A stretch of 64,000 nucleotides of DNA, taken from contig NZ_JALRMO010000001.1 in the NCBI RefSeq assembly GCF_023276405.1, positions 3,720,001 through 3,784,000 on the forward strand, given 5' to 3'. Positions 8,855-18,598 of this stretch are shown here, piece after piece. The notes beneath the pieces were generated by a model that was not told the origin of the DNA, did not search any database, and saw only the letters and a program-made list of their open reading frames with translations. A program made the position numbers and the translations under genes. Source of the DNA: Paenibacillus hamazuiensis (lineage in GTDB: Bacteria; Bacillota; Bacilli; Paenibacillales; NBRC-103111). Position 1 is the first letter of the stretch; every line of letters starts with the position of its first letter.

Positions 8855-10258
8855 CTAATGGTTCTCGCTGTCGTATTGAACGGCACCGGAAACGACCGCC
8901 GCCGCCACCTCCGATGCTTGACCCGGATGCTCGCCGAGCCATGCCCCCTGCTCAATCAGCCTGCGCTGCAGCTGCGGCACCGAAATATCGCGGAAGCCGC
9001 CGCCGGTTCCGCTCAGCATCGCCGCCGCCGTACCGGCCGCCTGCCCCATGGCGAAGCAGTTCGGCATGACGCGCAGCGAGCCCTGCACCGGACGGTCGGA
9101 CGAGACGGAGCGGCCGGCGACGATCAGGTTGGAGCGGCCCTGCGGGAGCATGCAGCGGTAAGGAACGCCGTGCGACTGTCCTTTCGGCAGGTGCTTGATG
9201 ACCATCGTGCTGCCAGCGTTCGCCAAATGAATATCGATGAAATACGAATTCCGCGCAATATCGTCCGCAAACGTCCGCATCGACAAAAAATCTTCGACAA
9301 CCAGCGTATAATCCCCGACTATGCGGCGCGTCTCCCGTATGCCGATTTGATCGCCGGAATGGATCAAGTGTACGTTCTCAAAGCCGGGCACATATTTGCG
9401 CAAAAACCGGATTTGCCGGTCGATCAGCTTCCGCCCTTCGATAGCGGCCCGGGACAAATCTTCCGCCTTCGTCCCGTCGATGCCGAAAATATGGCCGAAG
9501 TTGAAGCCCGCCACCGTATCGGAAATCCAGGCGACGCCCGAGATCCGTTTTCGTCCTTCCGGCAAATCGCCGTTTTGCTGCGCTTCCACGACCGTTTTTT
9601 CCAGCTGGCCGCCTTGTCCTGTCTCCTGAAGGAATTGATCGAACCGCTGCTTGTCGGCCCCAGTCACGAGATAACACATCGTTCCCGGCTGCAGCTCGCC
9701 CTGCTCTCCGCCGACGTGGAACGGCACTCCCGCCAGCGCCGCCAAATCCGCATCGCCCGAGGCATCGATGTACAGCTTCGCCTGTACGACCGAACGACCG
9801 GTTTTGTTGCTGATGACAATGCCTGCAATACGGTCGCCTTCAAGCAGCACCTGATCCGCAAACGTATGGAACAGAATTTTCGCGCCGCTCGCCAGCACCT
9901 CTTCGTCGTACATGCGTTTAAGCGTTTCCACGTCGATCGGTACCCAGTCGAGCTTCTCCTTATATCTGCCCAGGAACCAGCCTCCTGAAGCCAGCTTCAT
10001 CTTTTCCAGAAGCTCCAGCCCGATGCCGCGGATAACCGGTTTTTCCCCGTCCGTATAAGGGCAAAAAGCCGGGACGAGCGCAGCCGTGCCCATGCCTCCC
10101 AAGTACCCTCTTTGCTCGATCAGCAGCGTATCCGCTCCGTTCCGCGCAGCCGCAATAGCCGCGGCAACACCGGATGCCCCGCCTCCGACGACCACGACAT
10201 CGGGGGTATACGATACCGGCAGCTGCTGCTGCGGAATCATCACCGTCGCTTTTTCCAT
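8855..10258 (-). CDS. FAD-dependent oxidoreductase (FAD_oxidored family)
   Basis: About 467 residues. An N-terminal Rossmann fold binds FAD: VVVGGGASGVAAAIAAARNG at about residues 20-39, then an acidic strand end (LLIEQRGYLGG). A conserved YIDASGDADLA motif lies near residue 170, and the C-terminal FAD-contact segment contains RSVSSDRPVQGSLRVMP. I chose the ATG at 10256-10258 because GAAGGAGG stands 7 nt upstream; a longer start has no such site. The substrate is unknown. Relatives are often found beside sugar-use genes. It is divergent from a LacI regulator at 10418, its probable controller. Confidence 0.85.
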   Translation of the reverse strand: MEKATVMIPQQQLPVSYTPDVVVVGGGASGVAAAIAAARNGADTLLIEQRGYLGGMGTAALVPAFCPYTDGEKPVIRGIGLELLEKMKLASGGWFLGRYKEKLDWVPIDVETLKRMYDEEVLASGAKILFHTFADQVLLEGDRIAGIVISNKTGRSVVQAKLYIDASGDADLAALAGVPFHVGGEQGELQPGTMCYLVTGADKQRFDQFLQETGQGGQLEKTVVEAQQNGDLPEGRKRISGVAWISDTVAGFNFGHIFGIDGTKAEDLSRAAIEGRKLIDRQIRFLRKYVPGFENVHLIHSGDQIGIRETRRIVGDYTLVVEDFLSMRTFADDIARNSYFIDIHLANAGSTMVIKHLPKGQSHGVPYRCMLPQGRSNLIVAGRSVSSDRPVQGSLRVMPNCFAMGQAAGTAAAMLSGTGGGFRDISVPQLQRRLIEQGAWLGEHPGQASEVAAAVVSGAVQYDSENH

Positions 10259-10417
10259 AGTTGACGCCTCCTTCGTTTTTCTCAAACATTTCGCCTCTTC
10301 ACCTTCATTATAGAAGGCTGGCTCTGCGGCTCCAGTTTCATTTTTGTTTAACTAAAAAGGCGAACGTGATACGATGAAGGCAGTTATCGTAAACGGAATG
10401 GAGAGGAGGCGGCGGGA

Positions 10418-11461
10418 ATGCCGGTCCGCAAGGCGGTTACGTTGAAAACGATAGCGAAAGAGCTCGGCCTCACCGTACAAACGGTATCGAAGGCGCTCAA
10501 AGGCAAACCCGGCATGTCCGAGGCGACGCGGCGGCTCGTCGCGCAAACGGCCGAACGGCTCGGCTACTACACGATGGAGCAAATACGCAGCCTGAAGGCG
10601 GAGCATATCGCTCCGTATCCGAACGGGCGAAGCCGTTTTTTGCTCGTGCAGACCGAGGAATCGGTCGATTACAACCGTCTGCTGCTCGAAGGGCTGCACG
10701 CGCGCTTCGCGGCCTTCGGCCATCAAATCGATACGCTGCTGCTGCCGAAAAACATCAAAGAAGCCGCCATGCCCGAATGGATCGAGCACAGCGGCATGGA
10801 GTTCGCCGACGGCATTTTCATCGCTCCGAGCATCGTGCCGCAAGCTTGGGAGCGGCCGTTGTTCAGCCTGTCCATGCCGCGCATACTGCTCAGCTTCCCG
10901 CCGCCCGGGACAAAGCTCGACAGCGTCATCTGGGACGTTTACGAGGCGACGTGGCAGTCCGTCGCCCATTTGCGGCAAACAGGGCACAGACGGATCATGT
11001 ATGTCGGGGACATTCACGTGCAGCGCGGCTTTTTCCTGCGCTGGCAGGCGTTCTGCCACGCGATGGGCGAGTTCGGGTGCGAGGTCGATGCGACCGCCCA
11101 TTCGACCGGCCCGCGAAGCGCGCAAACAAACTGGCTGGACGAGCTGCGGGAGCTGATCAAGCGCGAGAACCCCGATGCGATTATTTGCGGCATCAATGGC
11201 GAGGTGCCTCCGGTCTACCGGTTGTGTGCGGAGCTTGGGCTGCGCATTCCGGAAGACGTATCGTTCATCGGCTTCCTCAACGAGCGCAGCGAGGAGCTGC
11301 CCGGGCTGACCCGCCCGCTGCTGCCGATCCGCGAGACCGGCTACCGCGCGGCGGACCGGATGCTGTGGCGGATCGCCAACCCGACCTTGCCCTACGAGCA
11401 CATCCGCATCCAAGGCGGTTTCCATGCAGGCGGTACGACAATGACACGGCCGGAGGAATAA
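10418..11461 (+). CDS. LacI-family transcriptional regulator
   Basis: DNA-binding repressor of 347 residues. The helix-turn-helix is at about 8-30 (TLKTIAKELGLTVQTVSKAL), followed by the hinge (GMSEATRRLVAQTAERLGY). A periplasmic-binding-protein-like effector domain covers about 65-340. AGAGGAGG lies 9 nt before the ATG. It reads away from the FAD oxidoreductase across a 159-bp gap, so it probably controls that gene and itself. The effector sugar is not identifiable from sequence. Confidence 0.9.
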   Translation: MPVRKAVTLKTIAKELGLTVQTVSKALKGKPGMSEATRRLVAQTAERLGYYTMEQIRSLKAEHIAPYPNGRSRFLLVQTEESVDYNRLLLEGLHARFAAFGHQIDTLLLPKNIKEAAMPEWIEHSGMEFADGIFIAPSIVPQAWERPLFSLSMPRILLSFPPPGTKLDSVIWDVYEATWQSVAHLRQTGHRRIMYVGDIHVQRGFFLRWQAFCHAMGEFGCEVDATAHSTGPRSAQTNWLDELRELIKRENPDAIICGINGEVPPVYRLCAELGLRIPEDVSFIGFLNERSEELPGLTRPLLPIRETGYRAADRMLWRIANPTLPYEHIRIQGGFHAGGTTMTRPEE

Positions 11462-11488
11462 CGCGAGGCCACCATGAATCACACGAAA

Positions 11489-11514
11489 CGGCATCATATA
11501 ACAAGATGATGCCG
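11489..11514. terminator. Hairpin between convergent genes
   Basis: 9-bp perfect stem CGGCATCAT against ATGATGCCG with an 8-nt loop, 28 nt after the LacI stop. No T-run on either side, so terminator function is only likely. Confidence 0.4.
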
Positions 11515-11599
11515 TCCGGCTTCGCAAGATAAGGCTGCAGCCCGCGGGGAAATGGCCGTAGCGAACAGCACCGGCTTCTTCCGCTCCTTCAGGCCCGAA

Positions 11600-12616
11600 T
11601 CACCGGACTTCGCTCATAAGCAATCGCTTAAGCTGATCGTCAATGAACTTCGAATCGTCCGGGCTGATGCCGCGGCCGGCAAAATGTCCCCAGTTTGATT
11701 CGATCGGCACGAAAGCGGCATCCGGTATACATTTCGCTTCAAACTCGCTTTCTTCCGTATGGAAATACATATCGCTGCTCACCGGCATCACCAACGTACG
11801 CGCCTTGATGCTGCCGAGAGCTTTTGCGAAGTCGCCGTTGTAGACAGGATTGGCGCTGATATCGGCATGCTGCCCCGTCCGCAGCATCGCAAGCAAGTTA
11901 TTCGCATCGACGCCGGCAAAGTTTCGATCCCAGAATCCGGCGAGAAAATCCTCGAGTGTCCGGTAGCCTAATTGACAGTAAAGCTCCTCGCGGTAAAATG
12001 CCGGAGACAAACCCCAACCGGCATAGACGCGTCCCACCGCCCGCAAACCGCTTGCCGGCGGCTCGCCGTAATCTCCGCCATGCCAAGCGGCGTCCGCCAA
12101 TAAAGGTGCCTTGACGCCCTCCAGAAATACGTAAGTATGAGGCCACGTTTTTGCAGTTCCGGCAAACGGAGCCAATCTCTCGACCATTTCCGGATAACCT
12201 GCGCCCCATTGGAAAGCCTGCATGGCGCCCATCGACCAACCTGTCACCAGAGCAATTTTCCTTATGCCGAACTTTTCCGTCACGAGCCGATGCTGCAGAC
12301 GGACATTATCGAATACGGTCACATGAGGAAATCGGGCCCTGTCAAAAGGAGGCCTGGCATTGCTCGGAGACGTCGACAGGCCGTTGCCCAGCAGGTTCGG
12401 AACGATGATAAAATAACGTTCCGGATCCAGCGCTTTTCCGGGGCCGATCAGCCATTCGTTCTGGTAATGCTGATCCGCCAATGCCGTAGGGTATACGATC
12501 GCATTGCTTTTATCGTCGTTCAGTTTGCCATAGGTTTTGTACGCCAAAATAACGTCCGGCAGGAGCACGCCCGACTGGAGCGCAACCTCGCCCAATTCAT
12601 AAATTTCGTAGTCCAT
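11600..12616 (-). CDS. MetX-like alpha/beta hydrolase (homoserine acetyltransferase family)
   Basis: 338 residues in the alpha/beta-hydrolase fold. The nucleophile elbow reads GWSMGAMQAFQWG (Ser ~125), where true homoserine acetyltransferases usually have GGSMGGMQ. The acid lies near PVSSDMYF (~290), and the catalytic His is in SNWGHFAG near the C-terminus. The ATG at 12614 has GAAGAGGG about 6 nt upstream; the ATG two codons earlier is too close. It may be a hydrolase or acyltransferase of unknown substrate rather than a methionine-pathway enzyme: no other met gene is near, and the elbow residues differ. Divergent from a LysR regulator. Confidence 0.8.
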   Translation of the reverse strand: MDYEIYELGEVALQSGVLLPDVILAYKTYGKLNDDKSNAIVYPTALADQHYQNEWLIGPGKALDPERYFIIVPNLLGNGLSTSPSNARPPFDRARFPHVTVFDNVRLQHRLVTEKFGIRKIALVTGWSMGAMQAFQWGAGYPEMVERLAPFAGTAKTWPHTYVFLEGVKAPLLADAAWHGGDYGEPPASGLRAVGRVYAGWGLSPAFYREELYCQLGYRTLEDFLAGFWDRNFAGVDANNLLAMLRTGQHADISANPVYNGDFAKALGSIKARTLVMPVSSDMYFHTEESEFEAKCIPDAAFVPIESNWGHFAGRGISPDDSKFIDDQLKRLLMSEVR

Positions 12617-12759
12617 CGCCATTCCCTCTTCAAAATGAAATTCGAAGCAACCGTGCGCACGATTTTTTCGTGTTTTCATTGTATAATAGAGAGGTCGTCA
12701 GAAAAATTAATCATAATTGATCATATGGTTCAAAATCTTTGAAAGTGAAGTGATACCGA

Positions 12760-13653
12760 ATGGATCTTCGCCAACTTGTCACCTTCCGGACCGTCGCCTC
12801 GACGCTAAACTTCAGCCGCGCCGCCGATGCATTGAATTACGTTCCCTCGAATGTATCGATGCAAATGCAGGCGCTGGAGGAGGAGCTCGGAGTACGTCTG
12901 ATCGACCGGCTTGGCAAACAGCTGGTACTTACCGACGCCGGCAAAAGGTTTCTCGGGTACGCCGAGCAGGCTTTGAACTTGTTGGACGAAGCGAAAGAAC
13001 GCTTGAGCGATGACGGCCGTTTGACCGGTACCGTGACGGTAAGCGCCAACGAAGTGCTGTGCGCATACCGGCTCCCTGCCCTGTTCCGCCGTTTCCGCGA
13101 GCAGTTTCCCGGGGTGCGCCTCCTGTTTCGTCCGTTTCCGAGCGACTATCTGAAGCAAAGTCTTTGCGACGGAAAAACGGACGTCGTTTTTTTGCTGGAT
13201 GAACCGCTTCGTTCGACCGGCATATCAAGCGAACCGCTCATCGCCGAACCGTTTCGCCTTTTTGCCGCTCCGAATCACCCTTCGCTTCAGGTAAACAAAC
13301 TGCTTCCGGAGCACTTTCGCAACGAAATGTTTTTGGTAAACGAAAAAGGCTGCACCTACCGCACGTTGTTCGACCGGATGCTGCTGAAGGAAGGGATCGA
13401 CAGCATGGAAACGTTGGAATTCGGCAGCGCGGAAGCGATCAAGCAGTGCGCGATGGCCGGAATAGGAATCGCTTTCCTTCCCGAAATCTCTGCCGCCGCG
13501 GAGCTGGAACGGGGAGATCTGGCCGTGCTTCCGTGGGAAATGCCCGATCTTCACATCGTCACGCAAATGCTTTGGCACAAGGAAAAATGGCTTTCGCCCG
13601 CAATCGCCGCATTTCTGGATACGGCGCGAGAAATGTTAGCGATGCAGAAGTGA
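12760..13653 (+). CDS. LysR-family transcriptional regulator
   Basis: 297 residues. N-terminal winged helix-turn-helix at 1-62 (LVTFRTVASTLNFSRAADAL and VSMQMQALEEELGVRLIDR), then a two-lobed effector-binding domain from about 88. Divergent from the MetX-like hydrolase at 11600-12616 with a 143-bp gap, the usual arrangement for a LysR protein controlling its neighbour. Its TGA stop directly abuts the stop of the convergent DUF1697 gene. Confidence 0.92.
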   Translation: MDLRQLVTFRTVASTLNFSRAADALNYVPSNVSMQMQALEEELGVRLIDRLGKQLVLTDAGKRFLGYAEQALNLLDEAKERLSDDGRLTGTVTVSANEVLCAYRLPALFRRFREQFPGVRLLFRPFPSDYLKQSLCDGKTDVVFLLDEPLRSTGISSEPLIAEPFRLFAAPNHPSLQVNKLLPEHFRNEMFLVNEKGCTYRTLFDRMLLKEGIDSMETLEFGSAEAIKQCAMAGIGIAFLPEISAAAELERGDLAVLPWEMPDLHIVTQMLWHKEKWLSPAIAAFLDTAREMLAMQK

Positions 13654-14214
13654 TCAATGTTTCATCCCGGCAGCCAACTGGACAAGTTTGTTCATCGTAT
13701 TCCAGTTCCGCACGGTCGCCGGGACACCTAGCTTCTGAATATTAACGGCAAGTTTGGAATCACGGATGCTGTGCCTGAACAGCAGGTATACATCGCGGCC
13801 CTCGATATGGTATAAATCGTCCCCATTATTCGCGCCTGCCAGCTTCTCGATTCCGGTAACAGGGGGAGCTTCCGGCAGCGTAGCCACATAAAAGCTCTCT
13901 CCTTGGCAAGTGGCGGCCGCCTCCGCCAAGAGCGATTCCGGGAAAGGGCAGCCCGCGATAATCTTCGCCAGTTCCTCGGCCGTCCGCATAACCACCGTCA
14001 GCGTAATCCCGAACACCGTCGCAATCTCCTGCTCTATTCGCCTGCGCAAAGCGAGCTCGTCATCCTCCGATTCAAAAAGGACATTCCCGCTTTGTATGTA
14101 CGTTTGCACGCGGGCCAGTCCGATGTTTTCAAGCGCCGCCTTAAGTTCGGCCATCTTGATTTTATTTTTGCCGCCTACATTGATGCCCCGCAGCAATGCG
14201 ATGTAAATTGCCAT
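13654..14214 (-). CDS. DUF1697 family protein
   Basis: 186 residues, uncharacterised family (alpha/beta fold). The family signature opens the protein: MAIYIALLRGINVGGKNKIKM, then LKAALENIGL and VQTYIQSGNVLFES. I chose the ATG at 14212-14214 because the family starts with the YxALLRGINVGG strand; an upstream ATG 7 codons earlier is also possible. No function is known. The stop codon forms TGATCA with the stop of the convergent LysR gene. Confidence 0.85.
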   Translation of the reverse strand: MAIYIALLRGINVGGKNKIKMAELKAALENIGLARVQTYIQSGNVLFESEDDELALRRRIEQEIATVFGITLTVVMRTAEELAKIIAGCPFPESLLAEAAATCQGESFYVATLPEAPPVTGIEKLAGANNGDDLYHIEGRDVYLLFRHSIRDSKLAVNIQKLGVPATVRNWNTMNKLVQLAAGMKH

Positions 14215-14374
14215 GTGGATCCCCGCTTTCCGCATGCCGCTCCGTTCGGCCGGATTCGGCTTTATTTTACCTGGATGATTATAATATAACGCTAACAGGG
14301 AGTATAGTAAAAATGCGTCATCCGGCCCGGCGGAATCGGCCAGAGGAGCTGACTGTCTCCATGTAAAAACAAGA

Positions 14375-14424
14375 AACAGAGCGACAGGGAACGAAAAAGT
14401 TCCGCCATCGCTCTGTTGTTTTCA
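14375..14424 (-). terminator. Terminator of the siderophore-binding lipoprotein gene
   Basis: Stem ACAGAGCGA against TCGCTCTGT with an inner GGAAC/GTTCC stem; on the minus strand it is followed by TTCTTGTTTTT. It lies 48 nt past the gene's stop. Confidence 0.7.
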
Positions 14425-14471
14425 TTGCCGCCTGATTATTCTGGGTATAAAGGAACCGCCGCTTGCCGGAA

Positions 14472-15470
14472 TTACTTGATATCGTAAATCTTATACAGCT
14501 GGTCGAGCAGCAGGTTGGCCGCTCTTACGCCGCCGGCCGTATTCCAGATCGCATCGTCCACCTTGATCGCTTTGCCGTTTTTTACGACATTGAGATTTTT
14601 CCACAGCGGATCGTTGATCCATTCTTCCTCCGTCTTGCTCGCCTTGCTGTCGCCAGTCTCGTACGTGAAGTAGAACAGCCGGTCCGCGTCGACCTCCGGA
14701 AGACGTTCCTTTGTAATCTCATCGGCGAACGTTTCCTTGCTTTTCGTAGCCGGACGCGCGATACCGATCTCCTTGAAAATAACGCCCGTAAACGTGTCGG
14801 AATAGTAAATCCGCGTTTTGCCGGCCATGAAACGGACGACCGATACGGTCTCCTTCAGCTTGTCGCCGGCTTTCGAACGGAAATCGGCGATACGCTTGTC
14901 AAAGTCGGCGATGATCTTTTCACCTTCGGCTTGCTTGTTCAGCGCTTCGGCATACAAACGGAAGTTCGTTTTCCACTCGCCGCGCAGCGTCTCCGATTCG
15001 ATCGTAGGCGCAATTGCCTTGAGCTGCTCGTAAATTTTCTCGTTCCGCAATTTGTTGCCGATAATCAGATCGGGTTTGAGGCTGGCGATCAGCTCCATGT
15101 TCGGCTGGCTCTCTTCGCCGACCATCGTTACTCCGTTCATGTCGTTTTTGATATGCTCATACCAAGGGTTGCCCGTCCATGATCTCACGGCCCCGACCGG
15201 CTTGACGCCGAGCGCCAGCAGCGCTTCGGTGCCCTCGTTCGTCAAAATGACGACCCGCTGAGGCGTACCCTTAATCTCCGTTTCGCCCATCGCGTGTTTG
15301 ATTTTGCGCACGGCGTCGTTCGACGCAGCCGCTCCTTCCGTTTTGCCGCCCTGCTGAGCCGGTGTTGGTTCGGCCGCTCGGCCGCATCCCGACAACAAAG
15401 AAATCGCCAGCAGGCAGACGATCGCCCACAGCGACGTGCGCTTCCAATTATGTAATGCCTGATTCATCAT
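14472..15470 (-). CDS. Ferric-siderophore ABC transporter, substrate-binding lipoprotein
   Basis: 332 residues, FhuD/FecB-type (peripla_BP_2). The lipoprotein signal ends in SLLSGCG (Cys ~27). The core contains the family motifs GTPQRVVIL (~75), LLALGVKPVG, LKPDLIIGN and the helical backbone linker. It captures an iron-loaded siderophore and hands it to the permeases encoded divergently at 15671-17715. GGAGGGG stands 9 nt before the ATG at 15468-15470; the longer open frame upstream runs through the Fur box and is not coding. A perfect Fur box 40 nt upstream shows iron repression. The exact siderophore cannot be told. Confidence 0.92.
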   Translation of the reverse strand: MMNQALHNWKRTSLWAIVCLLAISLLSGCGRAAEPTPAQQGGKTEGAAASNDAVRKIKHAMGETEIKGTPQRVVILTNEGTEALLALGVKPVGAVRSWTGNPWYEHIKNDMNGVTMVGEESQPNMELIASLKPDLIIGNKLRNEKIYEQLKAIAPTIESETLRGEWKTNFRLYAEALNKQAEGEKIIADFDKRIADFRSKAGDKLKETVSVVRFMAGKTRIYYSDTFTGVIFKEIGIARPATKSKETFADEITKERLPEVDADRLFYFTYETGDSKASKTEEEWINDPLWKNLNVVKNGKAIKVDDAIWNTAGGVRAANLLLDQLYKIYDIK

Positions 15471-15510
15471 GTAAAAAAACCCCTCCGCCATTTTCTGTAT
15501 ACATTCGAAG

Positions 15511-15525
15511 TGATAATGATTATCA
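15511..15525. promoter_or_regulatory. Fur box, perfect 7-1-7
   Basis: TGATAATGATTATCA matches the Bacillus Fur consensus at every position. It lies about 40 bp upstream of the lipoprotein start on the minus strand. Confidence 0.92.
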
Positions 15526-15574
15526 TTCCATGAAGTAATATACCTTTTACGGAGGGAGATTGTCAATCATTAAA

Positions 15575-15589
15575 TGATAATGATTTTCA
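15575..15589. promoter_or_regulatory. Second Fur box, for the permease operon
   Basis: TGATAATGATTTTCA matches the 7-1-7 consensus at 13 of 14 positions, about 80 bp before the rightward permease gene. With the box at 15511 the divergent promoters are both iron-controlled. Confidence 0.82.
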
Positions 15590-15670
15590 AACTCATTGAC
15601 GAACCGCGAAATTTCTCCTAAAATGTTAAACAAATCGAACTTTTTCTTACTTCATAGACAGGAAGATCTT

Positions 15671-16681
15671 ATGCCAAATCCTTCTACCGCTTTTATCCGC
15701 CATAAATCGTTCGGACTGATCGCATTGGCCGCCCTGTTCGCCGTCTCGGTCGCCTGCAGCATCATCTTCGGCGTTACGGATATCCCGTTATCCCGCATCA
15801 TCGAATCGTATACGGCATTCAACGGCTCGAACGAACATCTGATCATCCGCACCGCCCGGGTGCCGCGGGCGCTGATCGCCGCCTGCGTCGGCGCGAGCCT
15901 GGCCGTGGCCGGCGCGCTCATGCAGGCGGTCACGCGCAATCCGCTCGCTTCGCCGAGCCTGCTTGGCATCAACGCGGGCGCGGCATTCTTCATCGTCGTG
16001 GCTGCGTCGTATTTCGAGGTGAACGGGCTGCGCTCGTTCACCTGGGTTGCGCTCAGCGGTGCGGCCTTCGGCGCGCTGCTCGTTTACATCCTCGGGTCGG
16101 TCGGCCGCGACGGCATGACCCCCGTCAAGGTGACGCTGGCCGGTGCCGCCGTCACCGCATTTTTCGCTTCGCTCACGCAGGGCATCCTGCTGTCGAGCGG
16201 CAAAATGTTCGACCAGGTATTGTACTGGCTGGTCGGCTCGGTCGCCGGTCGGGACGTGCAGATGCTCGTCTCGGTCTTTCCTTACATCGCCGCCGGCCTG
16301 ATATGCGCGCTGCTGCTCTCCGGGCAGATGAACGCGCTGGCGCTCGGCGACGACGTCGCGAAAGGGCTCGGGCAGCGCACCGCGCTTGTCAAAGGCGCAG
16401 CCGCGCTCGTCATCGTGCTGCTTGCCGGCAGCTCGGTGGCCGTCGCCGGCCCGATCGCCTTCGTCGGCATCATCGTTCCGCATGCGGCGAGATATTTGGT
16501 CGGCAGCGACCATCGCTGGCTGCTGCCTTACTGTGCCGTCCTTGGCGGCCTTTTGCTCGTTACCGCCGATCTCGGCTCCCGCTTCATCGCCATGCCCAAG
16601 GAAGTGCCGGTGGGCGTCATGACCGCGCTGATCGGCGTTCCCTTCTTCGTTTATTTGGCCAGAGGAGGGGTAAGCCGATGA
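15671..16681 (+). CDS. Ferric-siderophore ABC transporter permease 1 (FecCD family)
   Basis: 336 residues, about nine or ten membrane spans. Family motifs: [23 protein letters not shown] (~65-87), [17 protein letters not shown], and near the end [23 protein letters not shown]. The ATG at 15671 has AGGAAG upstream and gives the usual length; the longer frame upstream has no ribosome site. It overlaps the next permease by four bases (ATGA), so translation is coupled. Pairs with the second permease to form the channel. Confidence 0.92.
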   Translation: MPNPSTAFIRHKSFGLIALAALFAVSVACSIIFGVTDIPLSRIIESYTAFNGSNEHLIIRTARVPRALIAACVGASLAVAGALMQAVTRNPLASPSLLGINAGAAFFIVVAASYFEVNGLRSFTWVALSGAAFGALLVYILGSVGRDGMTPVKVTLAGAAVTAFFASLTQGILLSSGKMFDQVLYWLVGSVAGRDVQMLVSVFPYIAAGLICALLLSGQMNALALGDDVAKGLGQRTALVKGAAALVIVLLAGSSVAVAGPIAFVGIIVPHAARYLVGSDHRWLLPYCAVLGGLLLVTADLGSRFIAMPKEVPVGVMTALIGVPFFVYLARGGVSR

Positions 16682-17715
16682 GCAAATATTCAACCTTCCG
16701 GGGACGCGCTTTTTCATACCTGGTCAGCAAAAAGGTCATCGGGATCACCCTGCTGCTGCTCGCTGCGAATGCGGCCGTTGCCGTCATCAGCACGGGAATC
16801 GGCAGCGTGTTCATCCATCCGCTCGATGTGGTCAAAACGCTGCTTGGCGGCGGCACCGATACGAATGCGATGATCATTTTCAAGCTGCGCCTGCCGCGCA
16901 TCGTCACGGCGCTTCTCGTCGGCTCGTCGCTTGCGGTTGCCGGCGCGGTGCTGCAGGGCATGATCCGCAATCCGCTCGCGTCGCCGGACACGGTCGGGAT
17001 TACCGGAGGCGCCGTGCTCGGCGCGGTCAGCTTCTTTTTCTTCGGAGCCGGCAAAGCGCCGATCGACCTGCTGCCGCTTTGCGCCATCATCGGCGCCCTT
17101 GCCATTACGGCGATCATTTACACGTTCGCCTGGAAGCGCGGCGTTTCCCCGCTGCGGCTCGTGCTGATCGGCATCGGCTTCGCTTCGGCGCTCAGCGCCG
17201 TCACGTATATGCTGCTGATTTCGGGGCCGCTCGTACTTGCCGCCAAATCGCTTACTTTTATGACCGGAAGCATCTACGGGGTATCCTGGGAAAAAGATGT
17301 GATCACTCTGCTCCCCTGGGTTGCCGTGCTGCTGCCCCTTACATTGCTGCAGGCCCGGAACGTCAATCTGCAGGAGCTCGGCGACGATGTCGGCACAGGG
17401 CTCGGCGGCCGCATCCAGGGCCAGCGAGCGCTGCTTTTGCTGCTCAGTGTCGGCCTTGCCGGCGCTGCCGTATCGATCGGCGGGGCGATCGGCTTCATCG
17501 GTCTGATGGCTCCGCACCTCGCCCGCAAATTGGTCGGACCGGCGTTCGGCGGCGTGCTGCCGGTCGGCGCCTTGTGCGGCTCGCTCATCTTATTGCTCGC
17601 CGATTTGGTGGCGCGATCGGCGTTCGCGCCGCTCGACATTCCCGCCGGCGTTTTTACCGCGGCGATCGGAGCGCCATTTTTCGTTTACTTGCTGTACCGG
17701 CAACAAAGGACATAA
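16678..17715 (+). CDS. Ferric-siderophore ABC transporter permease 2 (FecCD family)
   Basis: 345 residues. Motifs [40 protein letters not shown] and [20 protein letters not shown] mark the family. I chose the ATG at 16678-16680 because it overlaps the stop of permease 1 in ATGA and has GGAGGGG just upstream. A longer frame reading back to 16303 is an out-of-frame shadow of permease 1. Second half of the importer's membrane channel. Confidence 0.93.
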   Translation: MSKYSTFRGRAFSYLVSKKVIGITLLLLAANAAVAVISTGIGSVFIHPLDVVKTLLGGGTDTNAMIIFKLRLPRIVTALLVGSSLAVAGAVLQGMIRNPLASPDTVGITGGAVLGAVSFFFFGAGKAPIDLLPLCAIIGALAITAIIYTFAWKRGVSPLRLVLIGIGFASALSAVTYMLLISGPLVLAAKSLTFMTGSIYGVSWEKDVITLLPWVAVLLPLTLLQARNVNLQELGDDVGTGLGGRIQGQRALLLLLSVGLAGAAVSIGGAIGFIGLMAPHLARKLVGPAFGGVLPVGALCGSLILLLADLVARSAFAPLDIPAGVFTAAIGAPFFVYLLYRQQRT

Positions 17716-17753
17716 AAACCAACGACCGAACACGGATGAAAAGAGGGAACGCC

Positions 17754-18584
17754 ATGTCTTCGCTCGAAACCAAACAGCTCGGATTATCCTACGGCAACGC
17801 CGTTATTTTTGAAAACCTGAACCTGACGCTGCCGGACAACCAAATTACCGTTTTCATCGGCAGCAACGGCTGCGGCAAATCGACTTTGCTCCGCTCGATC
17901 GCAAGGCTGCTGAAGCCCCATACGGGGAGCGTCATTCTCGACGGACAAAGCATCGCCACACTGCCGACCAAGGAGGTGGCCAAAAAACTCGCCATCCTGC
18001 CGCAAGGGCCTGTCGCCCCGGAAGGCTTGACCGTGCTTCAGCTCGTGAAGCAAGGGCGTTATCCGTACCAAAGCTGGCTGCAGCAGTGGTCGCAGGAGGA
18101 TGAGCACGCGGTCCGCTCCGCATTGGAAGCGACACGTCTAACGGCGCTTGCCGAGCGGACGGTCGACTCTTTGTCGGGCGGTCAGCGGCAGCGCGCCTGG
18201 ATCGCGATGACGCTGGCGCAGGATACGGGCACGATTTTGCTTGACGAGCCGACGACATATCTCGATTTGACCCACCAAATCGAAGTATTGGATCTGCTGT
18301 TCGAGCTGAACGCGAAGCAGCGGCGCACCATCGTTATGGTGCTGCACGACATCAATCTGGCGTGCCGTTACGCCCACCATCTGGTCGCCATCAAAAACGG
18401 CGCCGTTTACGCCCAGGGCAAGCCGGAGGAAGTGGTGACGCAGCAGCTCATCCGCGACGTATTCGAGCTCGATTGCCAGGTCATTCCGGATCCGCTGTTC
18501 GGGTCGCCTCTTTGCATCCCGCACGGAAAAGGAAGAAAGATTGCCGCCGGCGCCAGTCCCGAGCTTGAACAAATTTTAGCCTAA
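17754..18584 (+). CDS. Ferric-siderophore ABC transporter ATPase (FhuC/FecE type)
   Basis: 276 residues. Walker [10 protein letters not shown] (~35), Q-loop LPQGPVAP, signature [17 protein letters not shown] (~143), Walker [12 protein letters not shown], and switch His in [15 protein letters not shown] lies 5 nt before the ATG at 17754. It energises the two permeases encoded upstream. Because the second siderophore importer (54594-57578) has no ATPase gene, this subunit could serve both, as YusV does for several importers in Bacillus subtilis; that sharing is inference. Confidence 0.93.
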   Translation: MSSLETKQLGLSYGNAVIFENLNLTLPDNQITVFIGSNGCGKSTLLRSIARLLKPHTGSVILDGQSIATLPTKEVAKKLAILPQGPVAPEGLTVLQLVKQGRYPYQSWLQQWSQEDEHAVRSALEATRLTALAERTVDSLSGGQRQRAWIAMTLAQDTGTILLDEPTTYLDLTHQIEVLDLLFELNAKQRRTIVMVLHDINLACRYAHHLVAIKNGAVYAQGKPEEVVTQQLIRDVFELDCQVIPDPLFGSPLCIPHGKGRKIAAGASPELEQILA

Positions 18585-18598
18585 GGGAGTCGTTCCGC

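Noticed and set aside
11600-12616. Naming the MetX-like gene as true homoserine acetyltransferase
   Set aside because: The nucleophile elbow differs (GWSMGAMQ), and no methionine gene is nearby.
16303-16677. Longer start for the second permease (470 residues)
   Set aside because: The extra N-terminus is an Arg/Ala-rich reading of the first permease in another frame; the ATG at 16678 has a ribosome site and an ATGA overlap.
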